NCBI RefSeq assembly: GCF_001625215.2
Contig: NC_030387.2
Location: 1,392,501-1,456,500 of the forward strand
DNA: 64,000 nucleotides
Reading direction: 5' to 3'
Source: Daucus carota subsp. sativus
Taxonomy: Eukaryota; Streptophyta; Magnoliopsida; Apiales; Apiaceae
The notes under the pieces were generated by a model, which was not told the origin of the DNA, did not search any database, and worked only from the letters and a program-made list of their open reading frames with translations. Every line of letters starts with the position of its first letter. Positions within the stretch are counted from its first letter, which is position 1. Below are positions 23,889-37,700 of this stretch, piece by piece. The position numbers were made by a program, and so were the translations under genes.

Positions 23889-24846
23889 TTATTATCACGC
23901 CAAAAATTTTTTGTAAACAGCAATATTTTTTGATTTTTCTTTCTAGTTATGTCTAGATTGAGAAATGACTTGTGAAATATGAACTATCATGTTTCCATCT
24001 TGTAAAACTTTTAACAACTTAATTTGTGACTACCATTATTAGTGGTAAATTATCATATGATTTGCTCTGCTTTTTATTTTTATTGTTTTTGCAATATTAG
24101 AAAATGTTATTGCAAAAGGAAATACCTATAAGAGTAAGAGGGGCATTAACCAATAAATCTCAGAAAGCTCTACCCTCGAAGAGCTTAAAGAGGTATGTTT
24201 TGTGGCGGATGAATTCTGCTAAATATTTGACTATGTGTGGTTATCTTGCCACAAAATGCAACTTAAATTATCCAAGAAGTGGGTAATTATGAATCCCTAC
24301 AGAGGAGCCTACATATTGACATCTAACAAGGATTTATCTTCACAAACTTATAGAGCTACTCAGGAATTTTTAGATGTTCCTAACATCAGATACGCATAAC
24401 ATGTTTTGTTTTATGGTTAACTCTTCTGGCTACATCACTTTAATCTTATCTCTACTCGTGGCAGGTTAATGAGGGAACAATTTCTGTCTAAAAATTTCGA
24501 GGCCCTTATTGTCATCAGGGGATTGATTGTGCAGAAAACAAAGTTAATAAGTGATTGTAGTCAACAGAGAGAACACGCGCCGATTCAAGTTGTTTTAGTA
24601 GAAATTATAGAAGAATTTTAGTACGTTTTAAACCTGAGATTTTAAGTTAGTGATGGTATTGGTATACACTAAGAGCATCTCTAAGAGATTAGCTATAATT
24701 TTGAGGAATATGGTACAAAACGTCACTGAGTTCTAGGCTTTCCCTTAGGACCCCCCTTTCATTACCCATTCACCCCTTTCATTACCCATTCTAGGGCCGA
24801 GCAAACGGTCGGTTCGGTCCAGAGTAGCCATACACATCAGTTTTAG

Positions 24847-25480
24847 TATTATTCGTGTTCGTTTATTAACAAATACAAATACAAATTCAAATCTTAAAAA
24901 ATATTCGCTTCATTAACAAATACAAATTCGAATAGATAAAAATTCGTATTCGCTTAATTATTCGGAAAGTATATATATATATATTGTTATATATTATATA
25001 AAAAAATATTATATTTCTTATTTAATAAGATTATGGATTATTTTGGGACCAGATATTAAATTAAAACAGCCCAGTCCATATATATAAAAGGTTGAGCCAT
25101 TGAAAGTTCTGTTGTATGATCTTGGAATTAATTAAGGGGTATTACACTTTACATTTTGGTTGTAATTTGAATTTTATTTTCTTTGAATTGGATTATTATA
25201 GTCTGTATAATTAGTACTTTATAGTTTGCTTGAATTGGTGAAGTATGAGAGTTTATAATTTTTGTCACGGGCTAGCACTTCAGTTATTTAGTTTCATTTT
25301 GTTTTAAATGAGTACCTTAAATGAATACGAATAGTTCGTGAATCTAACTGAATCCGAATACGAAAACAAATAATTATTCGGATGATAAACGAATACAAAT
25401 CCGAATATATGTATTTAAACCGAATACAAACATGAAAATTAAAATATTCATTTTGAATTCGTTTCGTTAACAGCCCTACT
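24847..25480. mobile_element. ATTCG-rich repeat, truncated by the palindrome edge
   Basis: The stretch is full of ATTCG and its complement CGAAT, reading like variants of GTATTCGTTTATCATCCGAA. It ends with GTTAACAGCCCTA near 25476, whose reverse complement GGGCTGTTAAC is a common plant repeat terminus. The expected matching left end is missing because the palindrome begins there. An AT-rich gap (24975-25260) interrupts it. No coding sequence. Confidence 0.5.
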
Positions 25481-25772
25481 TGGGCTGCCCACATATAAAA
25501 CTAAAAAATCTACTGAACGAATACTGCCCTTAACGTAATTAAGTTATATCATAAAATCGATACGAATGATATTCATAAATAGATTTTACTGAACCCGATA
25601 ATTTTAGATTTGGATTTGATTTTTAGACACCGAATGAATTTAGATTTTGATATTAAGTATTTCGTATCGAAATCTAATCCAAAATTCAAATTCATTCCGA
25701 ATCCAATTTTAAATTGAAACCCGAAAAAAAAACCCAAATGATATATTATATATTATTTATAATTTTTTGGGC

Positions 25773-25778
<6 letters not shown>

Positions 25779-25820
<42 letters not shown>

Positions 25821-25882
25821 TTACTCCACTAGAAACTAATATATATATATATATAGACACACACACACACACACACACACAC
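25779..25882. repeat. Compound (AT)n / (AC)n microsatellite
   Basis: A long AT run, a short unique segment, a second AT run, then roughly fourteen AC units. Expected to vary in length. Confidence 0.9.
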
Positions 25883-26353
25883 AAATAATCAAACACAAAC
25901 CACAAAAATAAAATCTAAAATGAAAACCAAGAGAAACCATATTTAAATGACCTCACCCACCCCTATGCCATCTGTCATAACCCGGACTTTTTAAAGATTA
26001 TTCTGATATTATGTTTCAGAATAAGAGTAATAAAGCTTATATTCATTTTATTTGAGTCTGATAAGTTTTTTTTAATATTTTAAGGTTCACTTTCGGGTTT
26101 TAAAATAATTTATTTATATTTGAAATTTAATTAATTTTAACTTTTTTAAAAAAAATATTCAAAACGCAACGTTAAGTTGAGTTTAGCATGTAAAACACGA
26201 CTTAAAGTTGCGTTTATTCTTTAAACGTGTTATTTTAAGTAACATTTTAGATTATTAAAAAAATATACTCCACACCCTGAACGCGCCTTTAAGTTACGTT
26301 TTAGCTTAAAACGTGATTTCAACCAACATCACTTTGAGAATCACAGTCAACAT

Positions 26354-26541
26354 GAGACGCAACCACGTTTTGAGCTTGATGCACGAAGTCACGTTTTATG
26401 CTTTACTAGTAAGTTAAGATTGCCCAACGCAAAGTGAAGTGACGTGTGAGACGCAACCACGTTTTGAGCTTGATGCACTAAGTCACGGTTTATGCTTTAC
26501 TAGTAAGTCCAGATAGCCTAACGCAAAGCGAAGCGACGTTT
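26354..26541. repeat. Two-unit tandem repeat, 94-bp period
   Basis: Both units begin GAGACGCAACCACGTTTTGA (26354 and 26448) and contain TTTATGCTTTACTAGTAAGT. Upstream (26160-26340) there are looser ACGTT/AACGT-rich relatives of the same sequence, suggesting an older array. Confidence 0.85.
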
Positions 26542-27396
26542 TGGAGTGATATCGTGGGCCATTTATCCGGACCGATTCTATTAAACCTTGTGCTATTCAG
26601 GGCCGTCACCCTATTTCGTCACTGTCTATTTTTTTTTATAATTTACCCAGTGTTTAATTTTTTTAAAATAATATATATGTGAAATTGTAGTTTTTAATTA
26701 TATAACCACTCTCCTCGTTTAATACTCGTTTTATTAATGATAAACTAAATAATATTAGTCTAATCTCACTACATAAAATAACATGATATATTTAGGTAAC
26801 TACTCCCTCCGTCCCACCCATTTCTTATCGAATGGGTTGGGCACGGAGGTTAAGAAATATGTATAAAGTAGTGGAAAAGAGGAAGAAAAGTGGGTAAAGT
26901 GGTGGGACCCATTGATTTTTAAATTTAGAAAAACTATTATTTTAAATTTTTTCAATTAATGAATCATTTTGTATTTAAAATTGAAAATTTAATCAATTTG
27001 TAGATAATCCATTTGAATATTAATACAACATCATATTATTCAGATAAATATTCAAATTTAAAATTTCGCTAAATAAAATAACTCCATCCAAATATTTATA
27101 CAATATCATAATATTCAAAAAAGCTTAAATTTTCATTAAATAAAATATATTATGACTTAAGACTTATGAGCGGTAATCACCAAAAAGGAGTTGCCAACAC
27201 CAAACAAAGTAGATACACAAATTTGTATGCATCACCCTCACACATGACACAATCCACCCAATTTCTACTCTCTCATCTGTCACTCTTGTTCCAATCTACT
27301 GTAATTCACATGAATTACACCACCCCTTTACCAAAATCTAAGTAAATGTTGAGAAATACAGCTACCCAATTATAGATACAATCAATATATGCATAC

Positions 27397-30300
27397 ATGT
27401 CTTCACTCAAACCCCTTTCACCTCAAGAATGGGAGTCTCTCATTGATGATTACCAGACCAACTCTACTCAGCGTCTCCAGAAATGGGCCAGTTTGAACTA
27501 CACTGGAATCTCTCTCCTTGACCTCTCTCTCTCGTCCCTCTCCCGGAAAGATTTCAGTCTCTCTGTGAAACTCAATCTCATTGTGTTCATTGAGGAGTAC
27601 TTGCAATCTTGCTTTGAAGAAGATCAAGAATCTGAGGCTTGTTCGTTGGGACTGACCCGTCTTGTCGATTCGCTTCGTGGGGTTGTACAAGCTCCGATTG
27701 ATGGTGTTTCAGTGACCCTTTTGCTCAAAGAACAGTTCTTGGTTTGTGTTACTTCTGTTTTTGTGAGTTGTGTGATTGGGATTGATGGGAATTTAGGTGG
27801 GCAGTTTGTTAAGCAGTTGGAGGGGTTGATTGAGCTTTTGTTTAGTGTGATTAATAGGCCTAATCACGGGGTTGATAGGCAGACAAGAGCTGTGGGTTGT
27901 GAGTGTTTGAGGGAGCTGGAGAGAGCTTGTCCGTGTTTGTTGGCTCAAGTTGCGGGGAATTTGTGGAGTTTGTGTCAGAGTGAGAGGACTCATGCTGCAC
28001 AAAGTTATGTTCTTTTGCTTGCTCAGGTATTGTAATTTACAGGATTCACTGAAAAGATAGTCTAGATTTATTTTGTTACTAGTGAATATTGGTTTGTACC
28101 AAGAAATGTGGTTGGCCGATGATGATGATAATATGTTTCGATTTACTCTATGTTTTATCTTGTAGTCGGTGTATAATTTGATAGTGTCTGTATGCCATTT
28201 TGTTGTAGGAATGTGATTTATTGAAATTTAGAGTTTGCCTTGTGCATTCATTTCTTTTATATTCATATTAAAGTTATGAGTAGTTGCAGTATTTTTTGAC
28301 TTGGAATTTTATAACTACAGGTGATCCATGGCGTTGTTGTATCAGGTGCAAATGTTTCTATTGTTAATAGTTCAATGCCTTTAGTACCTTATAACGTTCC
28401 GGAGTTTTTAATTAATGATGGTGGGTTGGGTAAAGAATTTTCAGATTCAAATTATAAGGAGTTTAGGAGAGTAATGGCCTTTTTGCTTGAATGGCCACAG
28501 TATATGACTCCATTTGGGTTGTTGGAGTTCATGACTTTGATAATGACTTTGGCAGCAGTGTTGGAATTGCAAACTTCGTTGTTGAAGGTGCAATTCTCAG
28601 GACTGATCTACACGTATGATCCCTTGTTATGTCATACTTTTTTAGGGATGTATTCTCGATTTTTAGATGCTTTTGATGGGCAAGAAAATGAGATTGCTAA
28701 TCGCCTAGTGCTAATATCAAGAGAAGCTCAACATTCTTTGGTTTTTCGGTTGCTTGCGCTACACTGGTTACAAGGTGTTATTGAATTAGTGTCGAGTAAA
28801 GAAGTCGGGAAGAAGAAAATTGTTGTCAAAATGAGTTTGAGCTTCTACCCATCTGTATTTGATCCACTAGCTCTAAAATCCTTAAAGCTTGACTTGCTTG
28901 CTTATAGCTCAATTTTACTTGATACTGACAGATCGAAAGTAATGATAAATATGAAAGGTGAACTTGGTTTGGACTCAAGCAATGTGGTGAGTTTATTCAA
29001 GGATGGTCTTGTATCAGTATCCAGTTTCAATTGGTTACCCCCATGGAGCACTGAAACTGCAGTGGCGTTCCGTGCTTTCCATAAGTTTTTGATCGGTGCC
29101 TCCTTACATTATGATACAGATTCTTCCTCTGCTAAAGTTCCGAAAGACTCCACCATCTTCCACACTGTACAGGTACTTGCATACAGTCCATCTAATACAT
29201 CTTATCTGTACACACTTGTTTTTATCTATTTTCATAAATGTGTGTAAAGTGTAAATGTGTGTCTTGTATAAGTAACAAATAACTGCTAATGGAGTAATAA
29301 AAACCTGAAAAATATTAATACAACAATCAGAAACAGAATATTAATTTGTCTGAAACAGTATATACGGAATAAGGGTGTAAGAAAAAACTAAAAAATAGAC
29401 GTTTCATCGAATAGCTAAAAACATCGACAAGTTCAGTTGTCATCTGCCTTAGTTTGCATACCAGCCTTTTGATAGTCAGGACTCGCTCAGCAATATACTT
29501 TCCAAGCCAATTCAATATGTTCTCCGCTGCTCATTTAGTATACAAGAACATTTGTGTATGTGTTTCAGGATGTTCGACAATAAGTAGTGGTAATTTAATA
29601 TTCTTACATTAGACTTTAGTAATCTGTCGTGCTTATGATCTTATGTCCCTTACTCTGCGATGTTGGGGTTGGGCTGAGACTATTTTTGTTTGCGCAGAAC
29701 ATGCTTGTGGAGATGGCATTGGAGTTTCAGGGATTGGTTCCAGTTATAGTTGCTTTTATTGACAGGTTATTAGCCTGTTATAAGCACAGGTGGTTGGGCG
29801 AGCATCTGCTTCAGACTTTTGATAAAAGTTTGGTTTCAAAGCTCAAGGTAGACTATAGATTGGTATCTTACTTCCCATTATTTGACAGAATTGCTGGGAC
29901 TGATACGGTCCCACCAGGTGGAATAATAGAGCTCTTTGCCAAATTGATGATGTTTCTTGTTGAGAAACATGGTCCAGACACAGGGTTGAAGTCCTGGTCT
30001 CAGGGGAGTAAAGTTCTTGGAATGTGTCGAACTATGCTGTTACACCATCATAGCTCTAGACTGTTTCTTGGACTATCCCGTCTCCTGGCTTTCATTTCCC
30101 TATATTTTCCTGACTTGGAGGTTCGTGACAGTGCCAGGTAAATTTTTTTATGTTTTTGCTTCGCTGGATATTTCTTTTCGTTTTATTTCATACTCGTAAA
30201 AGGCACAATTTAAAATTTATTTATGATGTATATGTTATAAGGTTTTTATTACAAGAGAGAAGTAGTTGACGTTATCTACTATAAGTCGAGCTAGTTAGAA

Positions 30301-32717
30301 CTTTACGTGAAAATCACTTTTGCTTATTTAAATTTTCCGACTCAAGCTTCTAAAAAAGGCGACTCTGCTGGGATAGTTGCTGTAATTAGACCGTACTTTG
30401 TATTTCACGTCCCATACTTGTCTAGTTAAGTTTTGTTGGTGGTTAGGGGTTAGTTGTTTCTGAGATATTAAAACATATTTAGTAAGTCTCAAAAATTTCA
30501 TTATGTTAAGAAATAGATGGGAAGTGCTCTAGTGGAACCCAAGGGTCAAATCCCTTGGGGGTTTTCTTCTTCTCTTTTGCTGCTCTCGTCATAAAGATTG
30601 TATTTTAGCTTCAAGAAGCCATTGCCCTATTGTATATTATTGTCCAAGCAAACTTACTTTAGGCATCCTATATAGTTTAGTGTTCATTACATCCACTTGT
30701 TGTGTTCACTTGGATGGAATGAAATGGATTGAAAGTTGTACTCTTATATGGGGGAGATTGGGGAAAATGTTTATAATTTCTATTCTTTCGTGTTTCTTCC
30801 ATTCCATTCCAAACTATTCAAACTACAATTATATCGCCACGTGTTCGGGAAGGAATGCTCCATTCCATTTCTTTACCACTTTCCCTTCAATCTTTATCAT
30901 AGAAAATTTAGACGTCCTCATGTTCATTCACTATTCTCTCATACATCCTACTTTCTCCATAATATATGTTTATAATTTTTCATTCCATTCCTTCCCCATT
31001 CCATTCTCACCAAGTGCACACTGAAAACAAATTTATTGAGTCATACAGTTTTGCCACTAACTAACAAAGATAAAAGCATTATTTTTATTTATTGAGATTT
31101 TGAAAGTCATAACCAGTGCAGAGTTGGAATCTAGAAAGTGTTCTACAAAAGAATGAATAGAAGCTGTTTTAGTGGGGTGGTTGCATAGACAAATGAGTGT
31201 AAAAAAGGAGTGTAGAAATGCAAAATATATTAAGAGCCTTTTTTATGACAATTTACAGGATATACCTGCGGTTGCTGATCTGTGTACCAGGAAAAAGGCT
31301 TAGGCACATACTGAACTTTGGGGACCGAGTTCCAGGTATTTCACCATTCAGTGATCAGGCACCTCAAATTTTGCATGATCCTAAGAAGTCTAAAACCATT
31401 TCTTCCTACATCCACCTGGAACGAGTATTTCCGTTGTTGGTCAAGCAGTCTTGGTCCCTGTCTTTGCCAACTCTAAGCTTTGGTAGTGGAAAACCTTCTT
31501 ATATTGAAAGCATTCAAGACAGTGAACCTCCACCTGAGCAAACAGAAGTTGATTCCCAAAATCTGTCAGAAACGGAAAGAGTATATCACCCACAGGAACC
31601 GCTGCGCGTGATGGATTCTAAGGTTTCAGAGATTGTTGGAATACTGAGGCAGCACTTTTTGTCTATACCGGATTACAGACACATGGCAGGGCTCAAAATT
31701 AGGATATTGTGTACTTTACGATTTGAATCAGAGCCTTTTGCTCGTACATGGGGTGTCAATGTGCCTGCTAATGGGTTTAATGAAGAAGACTCCCTTCCAG
31801 CGATATATGCAACTGTTCTCATATTTTCTTCTTCAGCACCATATGGAATTGTTCCATCATATCACATACCTTTCCTTCTTGGTGAACCTTCTAGGAATGC
31901 GTCTCCTGTGGGTCAAGCTGGTTCTCAAGAGATCATCCCTATCGAGGATAAATCTCAAGAAGAAATTAGGTTCAAAGCTTCTGTAACAATAGAATTGGAA
32001 CCACGGGAACCAGTACCTGGTATGATTGACGTTTCCATTGAATCAAATACAGAAAATGGACAGATCATCCGTGGTCAGCTTCAAAGTATTACTGTAGGTA
32101 TTGAAGACATGTTCCTTAAAGCTATTATTCCAGAGGAAGTCAAGGGACATGCAGTATCTGATTATTACTTTGCCTTGTTTAGTGCGCTGTGGGAAGCATG
32201 TGGCACTTCTGCAAGCACTGGACGGGAGACATTCTCTCTAAAGGGAGGCAAAGGGGTCACAGCAATCAGTGGGACCCGATCTGTCAAGTTGCTTGAAGTT
32301 CCTGCACAGCTTGTAATTGAAGCTGTGGAGCGGCATTTGGCGCCTTTTGTTGTGAGTATAATTGGAGGACCCCTTGTAAGTATCGTAAAAGACGGGGGAA
32401 TCATAAGTGATATTTTCTGGAAAGATGTTGATTCAGATTCTTCTGCTGATGTTACTACCTCAGGCACAAATATGGATAGTGGCCCCCTATATCTCAAGTA
32501 CACTGAAGACGAAGATGACAGAGGAGGTCACATCAATGTCAATAAGAAAAACATGGGTTGCTTTCTTATTTTGATATTCCTTCCTCCAAGGTTCCATCTC
32601 CTTTTCCAGATGGAAGTGACAGATGTTGCTACACTGGTTCGTATAAGAACTGATCACTGGCCGTGCCTAGCGTATATAGATGATTACCTGGAAGCACTGT
32701 TCTCTGCTCAAAGATAG
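27397..32717 (+). CDS. AP5B1: AP-5 complex subunit beta-like protein
   Basis: Exons 27397-28026, 28321-29172, 29698-30137 and 31259-32717 sum to 3381 nt, giving 1126 residues. All junctions are GT-AG and in phase. The protein begins MSSLKPLSPQEWESLIDDYQ and ends in a conserved block, MGCFLILIFLPPRFHLLFQM then TDHWPCLAYIDDYLEALF. I recognise this as the plant AP-5 beta-like family (Arabidopsis At3g19870). AP-5 is an adaptor complex proposed to act at late endosomes; its beta subunit is mostly helical solenoid with a C-terminal appendage-like region. No membrane segment or signal peptide is visible. The middle carries a less conserved acidic, Ser/Glu-rich stretch (about residues 720-770). Intron 3 (1.1 kb) contains a MITE. 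The start was chosen as the first ATG, giving the conserved PQEW motif near the N-terminus. Confidence 0.92.
30699..31022. mobile_element. MITE-like element in AP-5 beta intron 3
   Basis: The left end reads GTGTTCACTTGGATGGAATG; the right end is a near reverse complement (CCATTCTCACCAAGTGCACA). The inside is rich in CCATTCCATT motifs. A related fragment lies near 51230. Boundaries are approximate and no target duplication is certain. Confidence 0.6.
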
Positions 32718-34754
<2,037 letters not shown>

Positions 34755-37700
34755 ATGAATTTGCAAGCAAGTTCTAGCAGCTGTGATTTTTCACAGAGGG
34801 TTTGGGTGTCTTCACCTAAATGCCCATGTGAAAAAAGGCTTAAATTTTCTCCATTACATGGGTTTTCTAGGAGGATGAAATTGTGTATGACCCATAAGGG
34901 GAAAAGATGTGTTCTTGAGGCGTGTATGAGTTCTGATGGTGGAAATAGTAATTTAGATTTTGCTGATTCAGCTACTAGGGTTGCTAAAAGTTTTGTGGCT
35001 AATAGATTGTCAAATGAATTGGATGAGAGAAATGTTGCTTCTGATGGTGGAAATAGTGATTTGGGTTCTGGTAATTCAGCTACTAAGGTTGCTAAAAGTT
35101 TTGTGGCTAATAGATTGTCAAATGAAATGGATGAGAGAAATGTTTCTTCTGATGGTGAATATAGTAATTTAGGTTCTGCTAATTCAGCTACTAGGGTTGC
35201 TAAAAGTTTTGTGGCTAATAGATTGTCAAATGAATTGGATGAGAGAAATGTGTCTCGAGATTCTGGTTCGATGGGGGCTTCTAAATTTGTTAGCTTTGAA
35301 GAGGATCCTATTGTAGATAAGCTGAGGACACAACTAGGAGTTCTGCACCCAATTCCGTCTCCTCCAGTTAACAAGAACATTGTTGGGTTGTTTGTGTTCT
35401 TTTTCTTTGTTGGGGTTGTTTTCGATAAGTTTTGGACATCAAGGAAGATGAAAGTATCGAGCAATGATGGGAATGCTGGTAATAGGCCACAGGTTCCTAC
35501 AAGCTTCTCTTCGTTTCTCGAAAAGGATTTGCAGAGGAAAGAGTCAGTGGAATGGGTTAACATGGTTCTTGAAAAGTTGTGGAAGGTTTATAAGCCAGGG
35601 CTTGAGAGTTGGCTTACTGGATTGCTTCAGCCAGTCATTGATGATTTAGAGAAACCTGATTATGTGGAGAGGGTTGAAATAAAGCAGTTATCTTTAGGAG
35701 ATGAGCCTATATCGGTTAGGAATGTCGAACGCAGAACTTCAAGGCGTCTTAATGATTTGCAGTAAGTATTTTGTTTAAGTTCTACTGATGTCTTTTAATA
35801 AGCTTGTTTTTTCTTCCTTTCTTCTTTAAAAGTATGCTTCTTCTTATTTACTGTCTTCAACCTTATGACATTTAATTAAGTTTGCTGTTAGTTTTTGTTT
35901 AAGATGACTAGGGATAACTAAAGAGTACCCCAGTTCCCAAACTTAGTAGCTAGTATTTATGTTGGTTGTAGTGTTCTTCCATAAGACCAGGGTCTTATTA
36001 CATGCACTTCAAAGTTTAAACATACTAAAAAAATATCCACTACAATGCAAACAACATTCAAGAAGCTACATGGCGTGAGAGGAAAACAATGACATTTCTA
36101 TTAATTGTGAAACATGTCTTCTTTCTTCCTCATATCCTAGAAGATCATCTTACTTTACCCTTATAAGCTATGAGGAGTGGATGAGAAGACACAAATCAAC
36201 TCTCCTTTCAATATGAAGGAACTATATCTGTGACAACAATAGCAACATCCTTGATAAATGAAAAAGAAAAACAGTGGATAAAAGATCTGACGAGATGAAC
36301 AAAACTCTGGCCCTCTTTGGTTCATATGAAGTGATCATAGCTTGTACTTTTCATTTTCTGCCACACTAGTACAGCTTCGAAAGACATTTTTACTTAATCA
36401 TATTGTTGGTTGTTAACCTGTGTATTATTCTCTATTCCTAAATTTTAATTCTTTCATATAGTAATTTAGTACTCTAGTTTTGGCATTATGTGGTTCATAA
36501 TTTTGACTGAAAATGCAGCTGCATGTTTGTGCTTCTTGTATGGTTTGAACCTTCATTCTTTCCAAGTAGGTGGAGGGTTTCTCAAGAATTATAAGTCTTC
36601 ACATAAAGCTTTATAGCGCCATATATGGCACGTTGTTTGATTTATGTACTTTATTCTGTTATCTATTATGCTACAATTGAATCTTATAAAGCAGCAAACG
36701 TATCTTATTATCGTTGTTTTTTATTGTTTTTATAAAGGTACCAGATAGGCATTCGTTACACTGGTGGTGCCCGCATGTTGCTAATGCTGTCCCTCAAATT
36801 TGGAATAGTTCCCATTGTTTTGCCAGTCGGTATTCGAGATTTTGATATTGACGGGGAGCTTTGGGTCAAACTGAAATTAATTCCATCCGAGCCTTGGGTG
36901 GGAGCTGTTCAGTGGGCCTTTGTGTCACTTCCAAAGATAAAGTTTGTGCTGTCTCCATTTCGTTTGTTCAATTTAATGGGTATGTCACGGCCTTATATCA
37001 ATGGAAATTATATATTCTTGTACCAACTGACCTGTTTCTGACAAGCATTAGTACTCTAAATCCCTTAATTAAATCTGCTTGGATAGAGACTGAATTTTGT
37101 CGATTTTAAACCAGCTTGATGACAGTGTTACCTTTTTTTTGCAGAATGCTTTAAGCACTCTAATTTCTATAGAGGATCTGGATAACCATGGTTCATATTG
37201 TATTAAAAGAAGGGATTGAATTGCATTTTTAGGCTAAGAAAAAGGAGAGAAAGCTTAAGAGTGCTTTGCACATGACCACTTTAGTCTCTGTATCTAGCTA
37301 GGGAAGATAACACATTTGCTCTATATATCTAGGTTTATCCTGATCCTCTATACTAATGTTTCTGAACTCGGTTTCCTCATGATTCGTGTCGATGTCCAAA
37401 ACCTAATATCTAGGATTGTGGGATATATGCCAAAACACATGATGAAAAATCTGTAATTTGCTTGAAGGTTTACTGACTACTATAACTGAGAGTCATGCTT
37501 CTGGTCTCCCGTCCTACTGTAACTACTGTACTCTGTAAGGAAGTATGTCCAGTGCTTTGGTCTCCACTACTATTAGAGATTTTGTACAAGGCAAAAAATC
37601 ACAATTTAGTAAAGAGTTATAGCTTCTAAAGTTTACCAATCCTATTTACAACTGAGATACTTTTTGGATGGTTACTAGATGCAATTTTAAGCAATCATAA

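Larger units (their letters stand above)
17407..24846 (-). repeat. Right arm of the giant palindrome (6201 bp plus 1239-bp insertion)
   Basis: This is the reverse complement of 11151-17351, interrupted once by a MULE-like element and its target duplication at 20963-22201. It ends at 24846, beyond which the sequence no longer mirrors the left flank. No flanking target-site duplication of the whole palindrome is visible. Confidence 0.95.
25481..27396. other. Intergenic stretch with microsatellites, LTR-like fragment and MITE end
   Basis: No gene. Contains an (AT)n run at about 25779-25817, a shorter one near 25838, and an (AC)n run at about 25855-25882. TGTCATAACCCGGAC at about 25974 looks like the start of an LTR, but no partner was found. 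A 94-bp tandem repeat lies at 26354-26541. CTCCCTCCGTCCC at 26803, preceded by TA, is a Stowaway-type MITE terminus whose other end I cannot find. The AP-5 gene leader begins before 27397. Confidence 0.6.

Noticed and set aside
24104..24286. 60-codon open frame downstream of the VOC gene (mirrored at 11711-11893)
   Set aside because: It matches no family I know and lies in the 3' flank of the VOC gene. Being present in both arms only reflects the palindrome.
11151..24846. Palindrome as a single giant terminal-inverted-repeat transposon
   Set aside because: No target-site duplication is visible at the outer edges, and the axis cuts an LTR, which fits inverted duplication better than a designed element.
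26803..26920. Complete Stowaway MITE starting CTCCCTCCGTCCC
   Set aside because: Only one terminus could be found, so it is mentioned only as an end fragment.
30519..30560. tRNA-like A and B boxes (GCTCTAGTGG and GGGTCAAATCCC) in the AP-5 intron
   Set aside because: The boxes are too close together and no cloverleaf forms. At best it is a SINE fragment; I do not call a tRNA.
35000..35563. Long minus-strand frame (34751-35563) opposite NTMC2T5 exon 1
   Set aside because: It is antisense to a clear coding exon and its length comes from the tandem repeats. The same shadow appears opposite the pseudogene.
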